From Phycisphaerales bacterium UBA854 (lineage in GTDB: Bacteria > Planctomycetota > Phycisphaerae > Phycisphaerales > SM1A02), in assembly GCA_002295885.1 (NCBI GenBank), contig DBGM01000016.1, forward strand, positions 1,214 to 28,124: a stretch of DNA of 26,911 nt. Direction: 5' to 3'. Under the pieces are notes generated by a model. That model saw only the letters and a program-made list of their open reading frames with translations, was not told the origin of the DNA and made no database searches. The position numbers and the translations under genes were made by a program. This document shows positions 7,219-15,472 of the stretch, piece by piece (position 1 is the stretch's first letter; every line of letters begins with the position of its first letter).

Positions 7219-10200
7219 TCAGGAGCACAGGCCCCAGGAACTGATGATCATCAGCAGATCGGCGACGTCCACCGTGCCGTCCCCGTCGACGTCCCCTTCT
7301 GGACCACCGCCCCAGGAGGCGATCACCATCAGCAGATCCTGGATGTTGACCACGCCGTCGGGCGACACGTCGGCCGGGCAGCTGACCGGTTCGGGAACCG
7401 GGACCCAGTTCACCACCGTCAGCATCAGACTCCTGCGGACATCGACGTCCAGCACGGCCTCCAGGGGGAACGCCCAGAAGACAGTGCGCCAGCCGTCCCC
7501 CACCACCGTGGCTCCGGCCCCGCCCAGATCACCTACGAAGGCGAGCTCGGCGTCCGGTGTGACTTCGATGGAATCGGTGTAGTTGTTGAACGGGCAGGTC
7601 AGGGTCATCGTTCCGTAGCCGCCGAAGACCGAACCGGCACCGGTCACCACGTTCTGGCCGACATCGCTGTCGTAGGCGGATACACCCAGATACGTACTTC
7701 CGAACGCATTCAGGCCACGGTCGTAGAGGTAGTCCTGACTGCTGAGCCAGAGCACCCCGCCTTCGAGCAGCCACTGCTCCAGAGCGATCTCCGAGTCGGC
7801 TCCCGGACCGGCGAAGCCGCCCCATTCGGCGCCGGTGAACCATACGACGAGATCGTAGTTGCGCAGCGTCTCGATTCCGGGTTCCTCGTCGGTGTTGGCG
7901 GTGTCCCAGACCTCGTACTGCAGCCCGAGCGATGACATGGCCTCCGTGTAGTACGAGCGCACGTCGGGGACGTTGTCGTCGTCGTCGACCAGGAGCACGG
8001 AGATCCCCTCGGACGTCGTGAAGCTCGAGGTCCAGGACCAGCTGCCGTTCCCGCAGGAACTCGAGGGGCGGACCCGCCAGTGGTAGGTCTCACCGTAGGA
8101 GAGTCCCGCGTCGACCGTGATGCTCTGCTCGGAGGTGGTGGCACTGAACAGCACATCGCCGAAGAGGGCGTCCGACGCCAGTTCGACGTCGAAGCTGGAC
8201 GCACCGTCCATGGACCAGGACAGGGTTGGAATCGTCGGCAGGCCGGAGGCACCATCGGAGGGCTCCAGCAGATCCGGCACGGTCGAGAACGGAGAGACCA
8301 CCACCAACTGCCCGACGACTTCGACCTGCTCTCCGGCCGAGGTCCCGATCACGCTGAACTCCTTCGTCCCGCTCATGCCGATGGGGACGGTCACGGACAA
8401 TGTGGTCTTCTCGGGCGGCGTGACGACTTCGTTCTGGAGCGACAAGGAGACGCCCAGCGGCCCCAATGCACTCAGAGCGACGGCATCCGTGGCACCGGAA
8501 GCGGACAGGACCTCCACCGTGTATTCCACGGTTCCAGGAGCGCAGACCTCGATGGCCGGCGGATCGAGGGTCAGACTGAATGAATCCGCCTTGCAGTTCA
8601 TGCAGACCAGGGCGAAGTCCTGATCGGACGCATCCCCGAAACCGGGCACGCCGTCGGAGTTGATGTCGGACGCCACGACACGGATCGTCGCGGTCGACGG
8701 TGCCACGGGCCCAAGCAGCACCGCCTCGGTGTTGTTCATGTAGTCGGCCGTCCCTCCGGTGCGGGACCATCCCGTGGACGGATCGATGTCGTTCCCCACG
8801 TAGGTCCCGCCGCCGGCCTCCACCACGAGATCGAGATCGTTCGTCCAGGCGGGAGTGGATCCACCGAGGCCGTGCCCCGCTGCCGTGGTCCAGACCAGCA
8901 TGACCCGGATCGGCTGGGTGGGATCCTGCGGCTCGATCTGCAGCGACCATTCCTCGCCGCTTTCACCGAAGACGGTGGCCTGGTCGTAGTAGCGGATGCC
9001 TTCGGCATCGGGATTGATCAGCGGATCGATTGCCAGACGTCCCCAACCCTGTCTCGAATCGGGCGGATGTCCCATCGGTGCACCGTCGGCGTCCTCACCA
9101 CCCTCGAGAGAGCGGGCCGCGATGAGGATGGCGGCCTTGGTCATGGCCGGGGAGGGATCACGACCGAGCCCGATCCGATTCCGGTAGTACTCGCAGAAGA
9201 GTCCCGCCGCGCCGGTGACCTGGGGACTGGCCAGACTGGTGCCGCATGAATAGGCCCAGTTGAACTCGTCGAAGATCGAGAGGACGTAGCATCCCGGCGC
9301 CACGAGGTCCGGCAGCATCCGGCCGTCGAGGCACGGGCCGTGGGCCGAGACCGCCGCGAGATCCTCGACGTGGTTCTGGAGCGTGCCTCCATTCGATCGA
9401 AGTCTGGTCGCGCCCACCCGGATGACGTTCATCGCCTCGTCGGGGGTCCCCTGCGACGACGTGCCACCGTTGCCGTTCATGATCGACAGCACGTAGGTGA
9501 GCCCCTGATTGCCGTCCTCATCGGCCAACGCGTCACGGACTCCGACATCCACCAGACGTGTATCGATGTCGTATCCCAACGGGGTCGGGGACGGTCCCCA
9601 GCTGTTGTTGGAGGCGCTGGCACCGTTGCTGCGGGAATCCCGCATCAGGCGAAGCATCCCGTCGGGCTCGGTGAAGATGGGGTCGTACAGCTGTTCGAGC
9701 ATGCGGGCCCGGGGCGCCGTACCCTGGCCGGCCAGGAACTCCCACGGATCAACGATGCCGCTCGCGGCATCACCCACCATGGCTCCGGCGCTCAGTGTGC
9801 CGTGACTGGACTGGGTGGTGGAGTCGCCGCAGCTTTCCCCGACGCAGTCCGTGATTCGGCTGACCAGATCGGGTGCCTGCTCGGACACCCCGGTGTCGAC
9901 GCAGGCCAGCGTGACCCCCGTGCCGGTGAAGCCCACGGAGGTCAGCCACTCGTAGTATCCCGGCACGAGATTGCTGTTCTCGTACAGACCGGTGTTCAAC
10001 TGATTGGCGAGTTCGCCCCGGTTGCCGCCGTCCCGGGCCACGGGCTGCACGCTGTAGACGCCCGGAATCGTGGCGACCTGCTCGAGCACGCTTCCGCGGA
10101 CGGAGCAGCCGAGCACTTCGAATTTCGCATCCATGCGGCGCCGCTTCACGGTGCCGATTTCCAGATCGTGCAGGGCGCGCACCACACCACCGACATCCGC

Positions 10201-10692
10201 ACCGCGGTAGATCATGATGCGGACTTCGAGTTCGGACTCACCGCGCCCGCGCAGGTGGGGCAGCAGTCGGCACGCAGGGGCGAAATCTCCGCTCCACCGG
10301 ACGGCGGGCAGCCGCTGCACGGACCGCATCTGTTCCGGATCCGCCCAGGTGATGTACGTGTCGGGATGGATGTACTGAACCAGTTCGATGCCGCGCTCCC
10401 GCAGCTGGACGCGATCCACATCGCGAACCGGATCGCGGAACTGGACCAGACGCAGATCGGACTTGGAGTCCGACGCCTTGGCCAGCCGCGCGGGGAAGAC
10501 CGGACCGGCGTGCAGCGGATCGAAGGTGACCCCTCCCAACCGGAGGATCTTGCCCGCTGATTCCGTCTCGGCGTCGCTGCGGTCCGGTGATGGCGCACCC
10601 CCGGCGGAGCCGGCGAGCAGGGCTGCGATGATCAGGGACCAGATGTGACGGAGAGACGTGATCACTCTTCTTCGTGGCCCACACCTGAACAT
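7219..10692 (-). CDS. Secreted subtilisin-like serine protease (S8) with C-terminal dockerin repeats
   Basis: 1157-residue exported protease. N-terminus: basic MFRCGPRRR, then hydrophobic WSLIIAALLAGSAGGA (signal peptide). A pro-region-like segment of about 200 residues precedes the S8 domain, whose triad is visible: D266 in ACVDTGV, H297 in SSHGTLSAG, S486 in CGTSLASPQ; N408 in MNGNGG is the likely oxyanion Asn. After it come a beta-sandwich typical of S8 proteins (VMLVWTTAAG, NDLDLVVEAGG), an Ig/FnIII-like segment (LEPSDGASGLPTIPTLSWS), a Rossmann/GATase-like domain (ISVLLVDDDDNVPDVRSYY onward), and at about 1105-1157 two dockerin calcium loops (DVSPDGVVNIQDLL and DVDGDGTVDVADLL). Start 10692 was preferred because it directly opens the signal peptide and has a G-rich GGGGGTGG stretch upstream; an ATG at 10752 adds 20 residues without a signal. 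Confidence 0.93.
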   Translation of the reverse strand: MFRCGPRRRVITSLRHIWSLIIAALLAGSAGGAPSPDRSDAETESAGKILRLGGVTFDPLHAGPVFPARLAKASDSKSDLRLVQFRDPVRDVDRVQLRERGIELVQYIHPDTYITWADPEQMRSVQRLPAVRWSGDFAPACRLLPHLRGRGESELEVRIMIYRGADVGGVVRALHDLEIGTVKRRRMDAKFEVLGCSVRGSVLEQVATIPGVYSVQPVARDGGNRGELANQLNTGLYENSNLVPGYYEWLTSVGFTGTGVTLACVDTGVSEQAPDLVSRITDCVGESCGDSTTQSSHGTLSAGAMVGDAASGIVDPWEFLAGQGTAPRARMLEQLYDPIFTEPDGMLRLMRDSRSNGASASNNSWGPSPTPLGYDIDTRLVDVGVRDALADEDGNQGLTYVLSIMNGNGGTSSQGTPDEAMNVIRVGATRLRSNGGTLQNHVEDLAAVSAHGPCLDGRMLPDLVAPGCYVLSIFDEFNWAYSCGTSLASPQVTGAAGLFCEYYRNRIGLGRDPSPAMTKAAILIAARSLEGGEDADGAPMGHPPDSRQGWGRLAIDPLINPDAEGIRYYDQATVFGESGEEWSLQIEPQDPTQPIRVMLVWTTAAGHGLGGSTPAWTNDLDLVVEAGGGTYVGNDIDPSTGWSRTGGTADYMNNTEAVLLGPVAPSTATIRVVASDINSDGVPGFGDASDQDFALVCMNCKADSFSLTLDPPAIEVCAPGTVEYTVEVLSASGATDAVALSALGPLGVSLSLQNEVVTPPEKTTLSVTVPIGMSGTKEFSVIGTSAGEQVEVVGQLVVVSPFSTVPDLLEPSDGASGLPTIPTLSWSMDGASSFDVELASDALFGDVLFSATTSEQSITVDAGLSYGETYHWRVRPSSSCGNGSWSWTSSFTTSEGISVLLVDDDDNVPDVRSYYTEAMSSLGLQYEVWDTANTDEEPGIETLRNYDLVVWFTGAEWGGFAGPGADSEIALEQWLLEGGVLWLSSQDYLYDRGLNAFGSTYLGVSAYDSDVGQNVVTGAGSVFGGYGTMTLTCPFNNYTDSIEVTPDAELAFVGDLGGAGATVVGDGWRTVFWAFPLEAVLDVDVRRSLMLTVVNWVPVPEPVSCPADVSPDGVVNIQDLLMVIASWGGGPEGDVDGDGTVDVADLLMIISSWGLCS

Positions 10693-10715
10693 CAGGAGGC
10701 CACCCCCGTGAAATG

Positions 10716-10752
10716 GGTATACCGATACCGCTGATGGGGCTAAAAAGCCCAT
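10716..10752. repeat. Two short hairpins in the subtilase leader
   Basis: GGTAT-ACCG-ATACC (10716-10729) is a perfect 5-bp inverted repeat. GGGCT-AAAA-AGCCC (about 10737-10750, with flanking AT/AT pairs) is a second one. Both lie between the candidate -10 box at 10757-10762 and the chosen start at 10692, so they would be in the mRNA leader. A leader structure or protein-binding sites are possible; neither is proven. Confidence 0.35.
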
Positions 10753-10756
10753 TTTG

Positions 10757-10762
10757 AGTCTA
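10757..10762 (-). promoter_or_regulatory. Candidate -10 box TAGACT for the subtilase gene
   Basis: Minus strand reads GTAGACTC. A transcript starting 6-8 bases after this box would begin inside the upstream ATG at 10752, which argues that the 10692 start, not 10752, is used. No -35 match is evident. Same GTAGNNT core as other boxes in this window. Confidence 0.4.
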
Positions 10763-10883
10763 CATCACGAATTTACCCGAGGTCGGATCTGAGTCCGTTG
10801 AAGGTGATCGAAACCTTGGAAAGCGTCTGATAAACGGCCCTAAATACGCCTGTGACAGGGGGCTGCGACCTTCCCCCGTTCGA

Positions 10884-12320
<1,437 letters not shown>

Positions 12321-12360
12321 GGCCGTTGCTCCTGGGTTGCACTCAAAGTCGTGAGGGCGA

Positions 12361-12389
12361 AGTATGCCGCGTACGCCCGGAGCGATCAA
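12361..12389 (-). promoter_or_regulatory. Promoter of asnS
   Basis: Minus strand: TTGATC (12384-12389), a 17-base spacer, CATACT (12361-12366). Each hexamer matches the sigma-70 consensus at four of six positions with ideal spacing. The expected start site is about 12354, giving a leader of roughly 35 bases with the AGGAG site. Confidence 0.6.
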
Positions 12390-12408
12390 GTATCCTCCCG
12401 TCGCACCG

Positions 12409-12451
12409 GAATGCCAATATGGCAGGAAATGAATGCCTGTTCGACGCATTC
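12409..12451. promoter_or_regulatory. Possible operator: GAATGCC repeats between asnS and the groES cluster
   Basis: GAATGCC occurs at 12409-12415 and again at 12431-12437, 22 bases apart (about two helical turns). The second copy also forms GAATGC-N9-GCATTC with 12446-12451, the same inverted-repeat-with-9-base-spacer layout as the heat-shock CIRCE element but with a different sequence. The first copy overlaps TGCCA-ATA-TGGCA (12412-12424). The site lies in the divergent intergenic region about 120-160 bases before the receiver gene. Function is inferred from symmetry only. Confidence 0.35.
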
Positions 12452-12542
12452 CAGTCCCTCCTCCCCGCACCTCCCCCCGCAACCCCCCGCCACAGCCCTG
12501 AAATCGGGTCCGTGACCGGCCCTGATCGGCACAAGGCTTGCC

Positions 12543-12548
12543 TATGGT
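12543..12548 (+). promoter_or_regulatory. Weak -10 candidate TATGGT upstream of the receiver gene
   Basis: TATGGT matches TATAAT at four of six positions (T, A, T and the final T) and lies 21 bases before the GTG start at 12570. No -35 match at standard spacing. It is the best -10-like sequence I find for the plus-strand groES cluster. Confidence 0.25.
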
Positions 12549-12569
12549 TGGGGCAGGACGAATCGATCC

Positions 12570-13091
12570 GTGTACCAGAAGCCCGACAACCAGACCCCCC
12601 GGCTGAACCTGCTGCTGACCTACGGCGGCTGGCGTGAACGTCCCGCCGTCGAACAGCTTCCGAACCTGCTCAATCCCCTCGGCATTCGGGCCATGCAGGC
12701 GGACTCGGGCGAGGAAGCGGCCCAGTTGATCCAGTCGAACCCGGTGCACATCGCGGTGGTGGATCTGGAGATCCCCGTCCAGCCCCGATCCTCCACGGCC
12801 ACCGATCGCCGCTCTCTCAACTCCGAGGGCGGTCTCAGGATCCTGAAACTGCTTCGCAGACTCGATCCGGCCCCGCCGACGATCGTCGTCCGCCCACGCC
12901 AGGCCACGGAGCGAGAACGCGTCCGAGGCCTGTCCCATTCCCTCCGGGACGGCGCGTTCGCCGTGCTGGACCGACCACTCCATGTGGAAGCACTGCTCGA
13001 AGTGCTCCGCCGAGTCCTGAAACGTCACTACGAGAACCTGTGGCCACAGCCACGCGAGAACCACGGGCGCCCCATTCGGGGACGCCATTGA
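12570..13091 (+). CDS. Degenerate receiver-domain (pseudo-REC) protein upstream of groES
   Basis: 173 residues with a CheY-like alpha/beta pattern: LNLLLTYGG (12-20), MQADSGEEAAQLI (42-54), HIAVVDLEIP (60-69), GGLRILKLLRRLDPAPPTIV (87-106), DGAFAVLDRPLHVEALLEVL (127-146). Asp65 stands at the phospho-acceptor position and Thr104 at the conserved Ser/Thr. The acidic pair at the end of strand 1 is absent, and the switch Lys is Arg135 (DRP instead of KP). A loop of about 15 residues is inserted after Asp65. No output domain follows. It may therefore signal without phosphorylation or with altered chemistry. Start is GTG at 12570, with AGGA 11 bases upstream; the first in-frame ATG would remove the first strand. 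Its stop lies 13 bases before groES. Confidence 0.7.
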   Translation: MYQKPDNQTPRLNLLLTYGGWRERPAVEQLPNLLNPLGIRAMQADSGEEAAQLIQSNPVHIAVVDLEIPVQPRSSTATDRRSLNSEGGLRILKLLRRLDPAPPTIVVRPRQATERERVRGLSHSLRDGAFAVLDRPLHVEALLEVLRRVLKRHYENLWPQPRENHGRPIRGRH

Positions 13092-13104
13092 GGAGACAGG
13101 AACC

Positions 13105-13395
13105 ATGAACGTCAAGCCACTGGGCGACAAGTTGATCGTGAAGCGGGCCGACCCGCAGGAGATGACCGAGTCCGGCATCTACCTTCCGGAATCGGCGAAG
13201 GACAAGCCCCGCGAGGGCGAGATCATCGCAACCGGCAAGGGGATCCTCAACCGCGAGAGCGGTGAATACCTCCCCTTCAGCGTGAAGGCCGGCGACAAGG
13301 TGATCTTCACCTCGTACGCGGGCACCGAGATCAAGGTCGACAACGCCGAGTACCTCATCATGACCGAGGACGACATCCTCGGAATCATCGAGTAA
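13105..13395 (+). CDS. groES: Co-chaperonin GroES
   Basis: 96-residue lid of the GroEL folding chamber, full length for the family. It starts MNVKPLGDKLIVKRAD, has the mobile-loop region EMTESGIYLPESAKDKP (residues 19-35, where GroEL contact is made), GEIIATGKG, the VKAGDKVIFTSYAGTEIKVD block and the ending YLIMTEDDILGIIE. A GAGGAGACAGGA stretch ahead of the ATG supplies the ribosome-binding site. It lies 13 bases after the receiver gene and 40 bases before the small unknown gene, pointing to one transcript with groEL. I find no convincing CIRCE element. Confidence 0.98.
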   Translation: MNVKPLGDKLIVKRADPQEMTESGIYLPESAKDKPREGEIIATGKGILNRESGEYLPFSVKAGDKVIFTSYAGTEIKVDNAEYLIMTEDDILGIIE

Positions 13396-13435
13396 CCACA
13401 CCCCCCGGTCTCGACCGGAACAAGGAACGAATGCC

Positions 13436-13720
13436 ATGGAACGTGGACCGATTCTCACCATCCTCCAGGAAATGATGGGCACCGAGAAGGAGCTCGACAT
13501 GATCCTCTGGGGGGAGGACAACCCGATCGAAATCCGCAACGTCATCGATGTCCAGACGCTTCGCAGCGCCAACGGCATCCACGTGACGACCCGGCAGAAC
13601 AACATCTGGTTCGACGCCAGTCACGTGTCCGCCATGTGGCAGGCCCGCGACGACGAGGCACTCACGACCACGCCGACCGCCGACCGAGCCGACACCACCC
13701 GAACCACCACCACGCTCTGA
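13436..13720 (+). CDS. Small protein of unknown function between groES and groEL
   Basis: 94 residues. An acidic helical start (TILQEMMGTEKELDMILWGE) is followed by an apparently beta-rich core (PIEIRNVIDVQTLRSANGIH, VTTRQNNIWFDASHVSAMWQ) and a low-complexity Thr-rich tail (TTTPTADRADTTRTTTTL). I recognise no family. The start has AAGGA about 9 bases upstream, and codon use matches its neighbours, so it looks like a real gene. It sits 40 bases after groES and 26 bases before groEL, where most bacteria have no gene. The position suggests coexpression with the chaperonin; a substrate, adaptor or regulator role would be guesswork. Confidence 0.75.
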   Translation: MERGPILTILQEMMGTEKELDMILWGEDNPIEIRNVIDVQTLRSANGIHVTTRQNNIWFDASHVSAMWQARDDEALTTTPTADRADTTRTTTTL

Positions 13721-13746
13721 ACACCGAGCACCAGGAAGGAAGAACC

Positions 13747-15372
13747 ATGCCAGCCAAACAGATTGCCTACGACATCGATGCCCGCGAGCGGATGCTCCGC
13801 GGCATCCAGAAACTCGCCAAGGCCGTCAAGACGACCCTCGGCCCCTCCGGCCGCGTCGTCGTCCTCGAGAAGTCCTTCGGGGCCCCCTCCGTCACCAAGG
13901 ACGGGGTGACGGTCGCCAAGGAGATCGAACTTGAGGATCCCTACGAGAACATGGGGGCCCAGATGGTCAAGGAGGTCGCCTCCAAGTGCTCCAAGGACGC
14001 CGGCGACGGAACCACCACCGCAACCGTGTACGCCGAAGCGATCTTCACCGAAGGTCTCAAGAACATCACGTCCGGCGCCAATGCGACGCAGGTCAAGCGG
14101 GGCATCGACAAGGCCGTCGAGGCGGTCTGCGCCGAACTCGCGGGCATGTCCAAGATCGTCGACTCGTCGACGGAGATCGCCCAGGTCGGCACCTGTGCCG
14201 CCAACCAGGACTCGACCATCGGCGACATCATCTCCCAGGCCATGGACAAGGTCGGCAAGGACGGCGTCATCACCGTCGAAGAGGGCTCCAGCCTCGACAC
14301 CACCGTCGAACTGGTGGAAGGCATGCAGTTCGACAAGGGCTACCTCAGTCCGCACTTCGTCACCGATCCGGCCACCATGGAGTGCGTCCTCGAGGACTGC
14401 GCGGTCCTGATCCACGAGAAGAAGATCAGCGCGGCCAAGGACCTCATTCCGATCCTTGGCAAGGTCGCCGAATCCGGACGCAGCCTCCTGATCGTGGCCG
14501 AGGACATCGACGGCGAAGCACTGGCGACCCTGGTCGTCAACCGGCTCCGCGGCGTCATCAAGGTTGCCGCGGTCAAGGCACCGGGCTTCGGTGATCGACG
14601 CAAGGCCATGCTGCAGGACATCGCCGTGCTCACCGGCGGATCGCCGGTCATGGAGGAACTCGGCATGCAGCTGGAGACGCTGACCCTCAATGATCTCGGA
14701 CGGGCCAAGAAGGTCTCCGTCACGAAGGACGCCACGACCATCATCGAAGGCGGCGGCGAGACCAGCGAGATCACCGGTCGCATCGAGCAGATCCGGGCCC
14801 AGGTCGAGCAGTCCACCTCGGACTACGACACCGAGAAGCTCCAGGAGCGGCTGGCCAAGCTCGCCGGCGGCGTCGCCCAGATCAACGTCGGAGCGGCGAC
14901 CGAGGTCGAGATGCAGGAGAAGAAGGCACGCGTCGAGGACGCGCTGCACGCCTGCCGTGCCGCGGTCGAGGAAGGTGTCCTGCCCGGAGGCGGCGTCGCC
15001 GTCCTCAAGGCGCGCCGCTGCCTCGAGGCCCTGAAGGAGTCCTGCCCCGGCGACGAAGCCGTCGGCGTCTCCATCGTGCACCGCGCCGTGGCGGCCCCCA
15101 TCCGCCAGATCTCCGAGAACTGCGGAGTCGACGGTTCGATCGTGGCCCAGAAGATCATCGAGTCGGAGCACGACCAGTTCGGCTTCAACGCGTTGAGCCG
15201 CAACTACGAGAACCTCGTCGAGGCCGGCGTGATCGTGCCCACCAAGGTGGAGCGGGTCGCCCTCAGCAATGCCGCCAGCATCAGCGGACTGCTGCTGACC
15301 ACCGACTGCGCGATCACCGAATTGAAGGACAAGAAGGACAAGGCACCCGCCATGGGTGACATGGACTTCTGA
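13747..15372 (+). CDS. groEL: Chaperonin GroEL
   Basis: 541-residue ATP-dependent folding chaperonin (Hsp60), cytoplasmic. It starts MPAKQIAYDIDARERMLRGI and has KTTLGPSGRVVVLEKSFG, then TKDGVTVAKEIELEDPYEN; DAGDGTT at 84-90 with Asp87 needed for ATP hydrolysis; VKAPGFGDRRKAMLQDIAVL in the intermediate/apical region; EEGVLPGGGVAV and a full-length C-terminal equatorial domain. The tail ends KDKAPAMGDMDF and has no Gly-Gly-Met repeat. AGGAAGGA lies just ahead of the ATG at 13747; the upstream in-frame extension overlaps the preceding gene and is not family sequence. It is last in the cluster and is followed by a strong hairpin terminator. Confidence 0.98.
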   Translation: MPAKQIAYDIDARERMLRGIQKLAKAVKTTLGPSGRVVVLEKSFGAPSVTKDGVTVAKEIELEDPYENMGAQMVKEVASKCSKDAGDGTTTATVYAEAIFTEGLKNITSGANATQVKRGIDKAVEAVCAELAGMSKIVDSSTEIAQVGTCAANQDSTIGDIISQAMDKVGKDGVITVEEGSSLDTTVELVEGMQFDKGYLSPHFVTDPATMECVLEDCAVLIHEKKISAAKDLIPILGKVAESGRSLLIVAEDIDGEALATLVVNRLRGVIKVAAVKAPGFGDRRKAMLQDIAVLTGGSPVMEELGMQLETLTLNDLGRAKKVSVTKDATTIIEGGGETSEITGRIEQIRAQVEQSTSDYDTEKLQERLAKLAGGVAQINVGAATEVEMQEKKARVEDALHACRAAVEEGVLPGGGVAVLKARRCLEALKESCPGDEAVGVSIVHRAVAAPIRQISENCGVDGSIVAQKIIESEHDQFGFNALSRNYENLVEAGVIVPTKVERVALSNAASISGLLLTTDCAITELKDKKDKAPAMGDMDF

Positions 15373-15400
15373 TTCCAAGAGCATCATCGCTCCTCCCTGC

Positions 15401-15434
15401 GCGGGGACACGCTTCGGCGTGTCCCCGCGTTTCA
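15401..15434 (+). terminator. Intrinsic terminator of the groES-groEL transcript
   Basis: Perfect 12-bp stem GCGGGGACACGC / GCGTGTCCCCGC (15401-15412 and 15417-15428) with a stable TTCG tetraloop, 28 bases after the groEL stop, followed by GTTTCATT. Confidence 0.88.
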
Positions 15435-15458
15435 TTCGCCAACTCCGGCCCTGCCGGG

Positions 15459-15464
15459 TAGCCT
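15459..15464 (+). promoter_or_regulatory. -10-like box TAGCCT 8 bases before the RNase D start
   Basis: Sequence GGGTAGCCTG lies 8 bases before the ATG at 15473. There is no Shine-Dalgarno in front of this ATG, so transcription from this box would give a leaderless or nearly leaderless mRNA. It follows the groEL terminator, so the gene needs its own promoter. Confidence 0.4.
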
Positions 15465-15472
15465 GTCGGTCC

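Noticed and set aside
10692..10752. Start of the subtilase at the upstream ATG (10752)
   Set aside because: No ribosome-binding site, the extra 20 residues do not form a signal peptide, and a -10-like box lies only 4 bases before it.
10856..10878. GGGGG / CCCCC inverted repeat just after asnS as its terminator
   Set aside because: Only 5 bp of stem with a loop of about 12 bases and no T-run on the minus strand.
12336..12358. GCACTC-N8-GAGGGC as a possible CIRCE element for the groES cluster
   Set aside because: It lacks the outer TTA/TAA bases, has one mismatch in the inner arm and an 8-base rather than 9-base spacer, and lies within the asnS leader.
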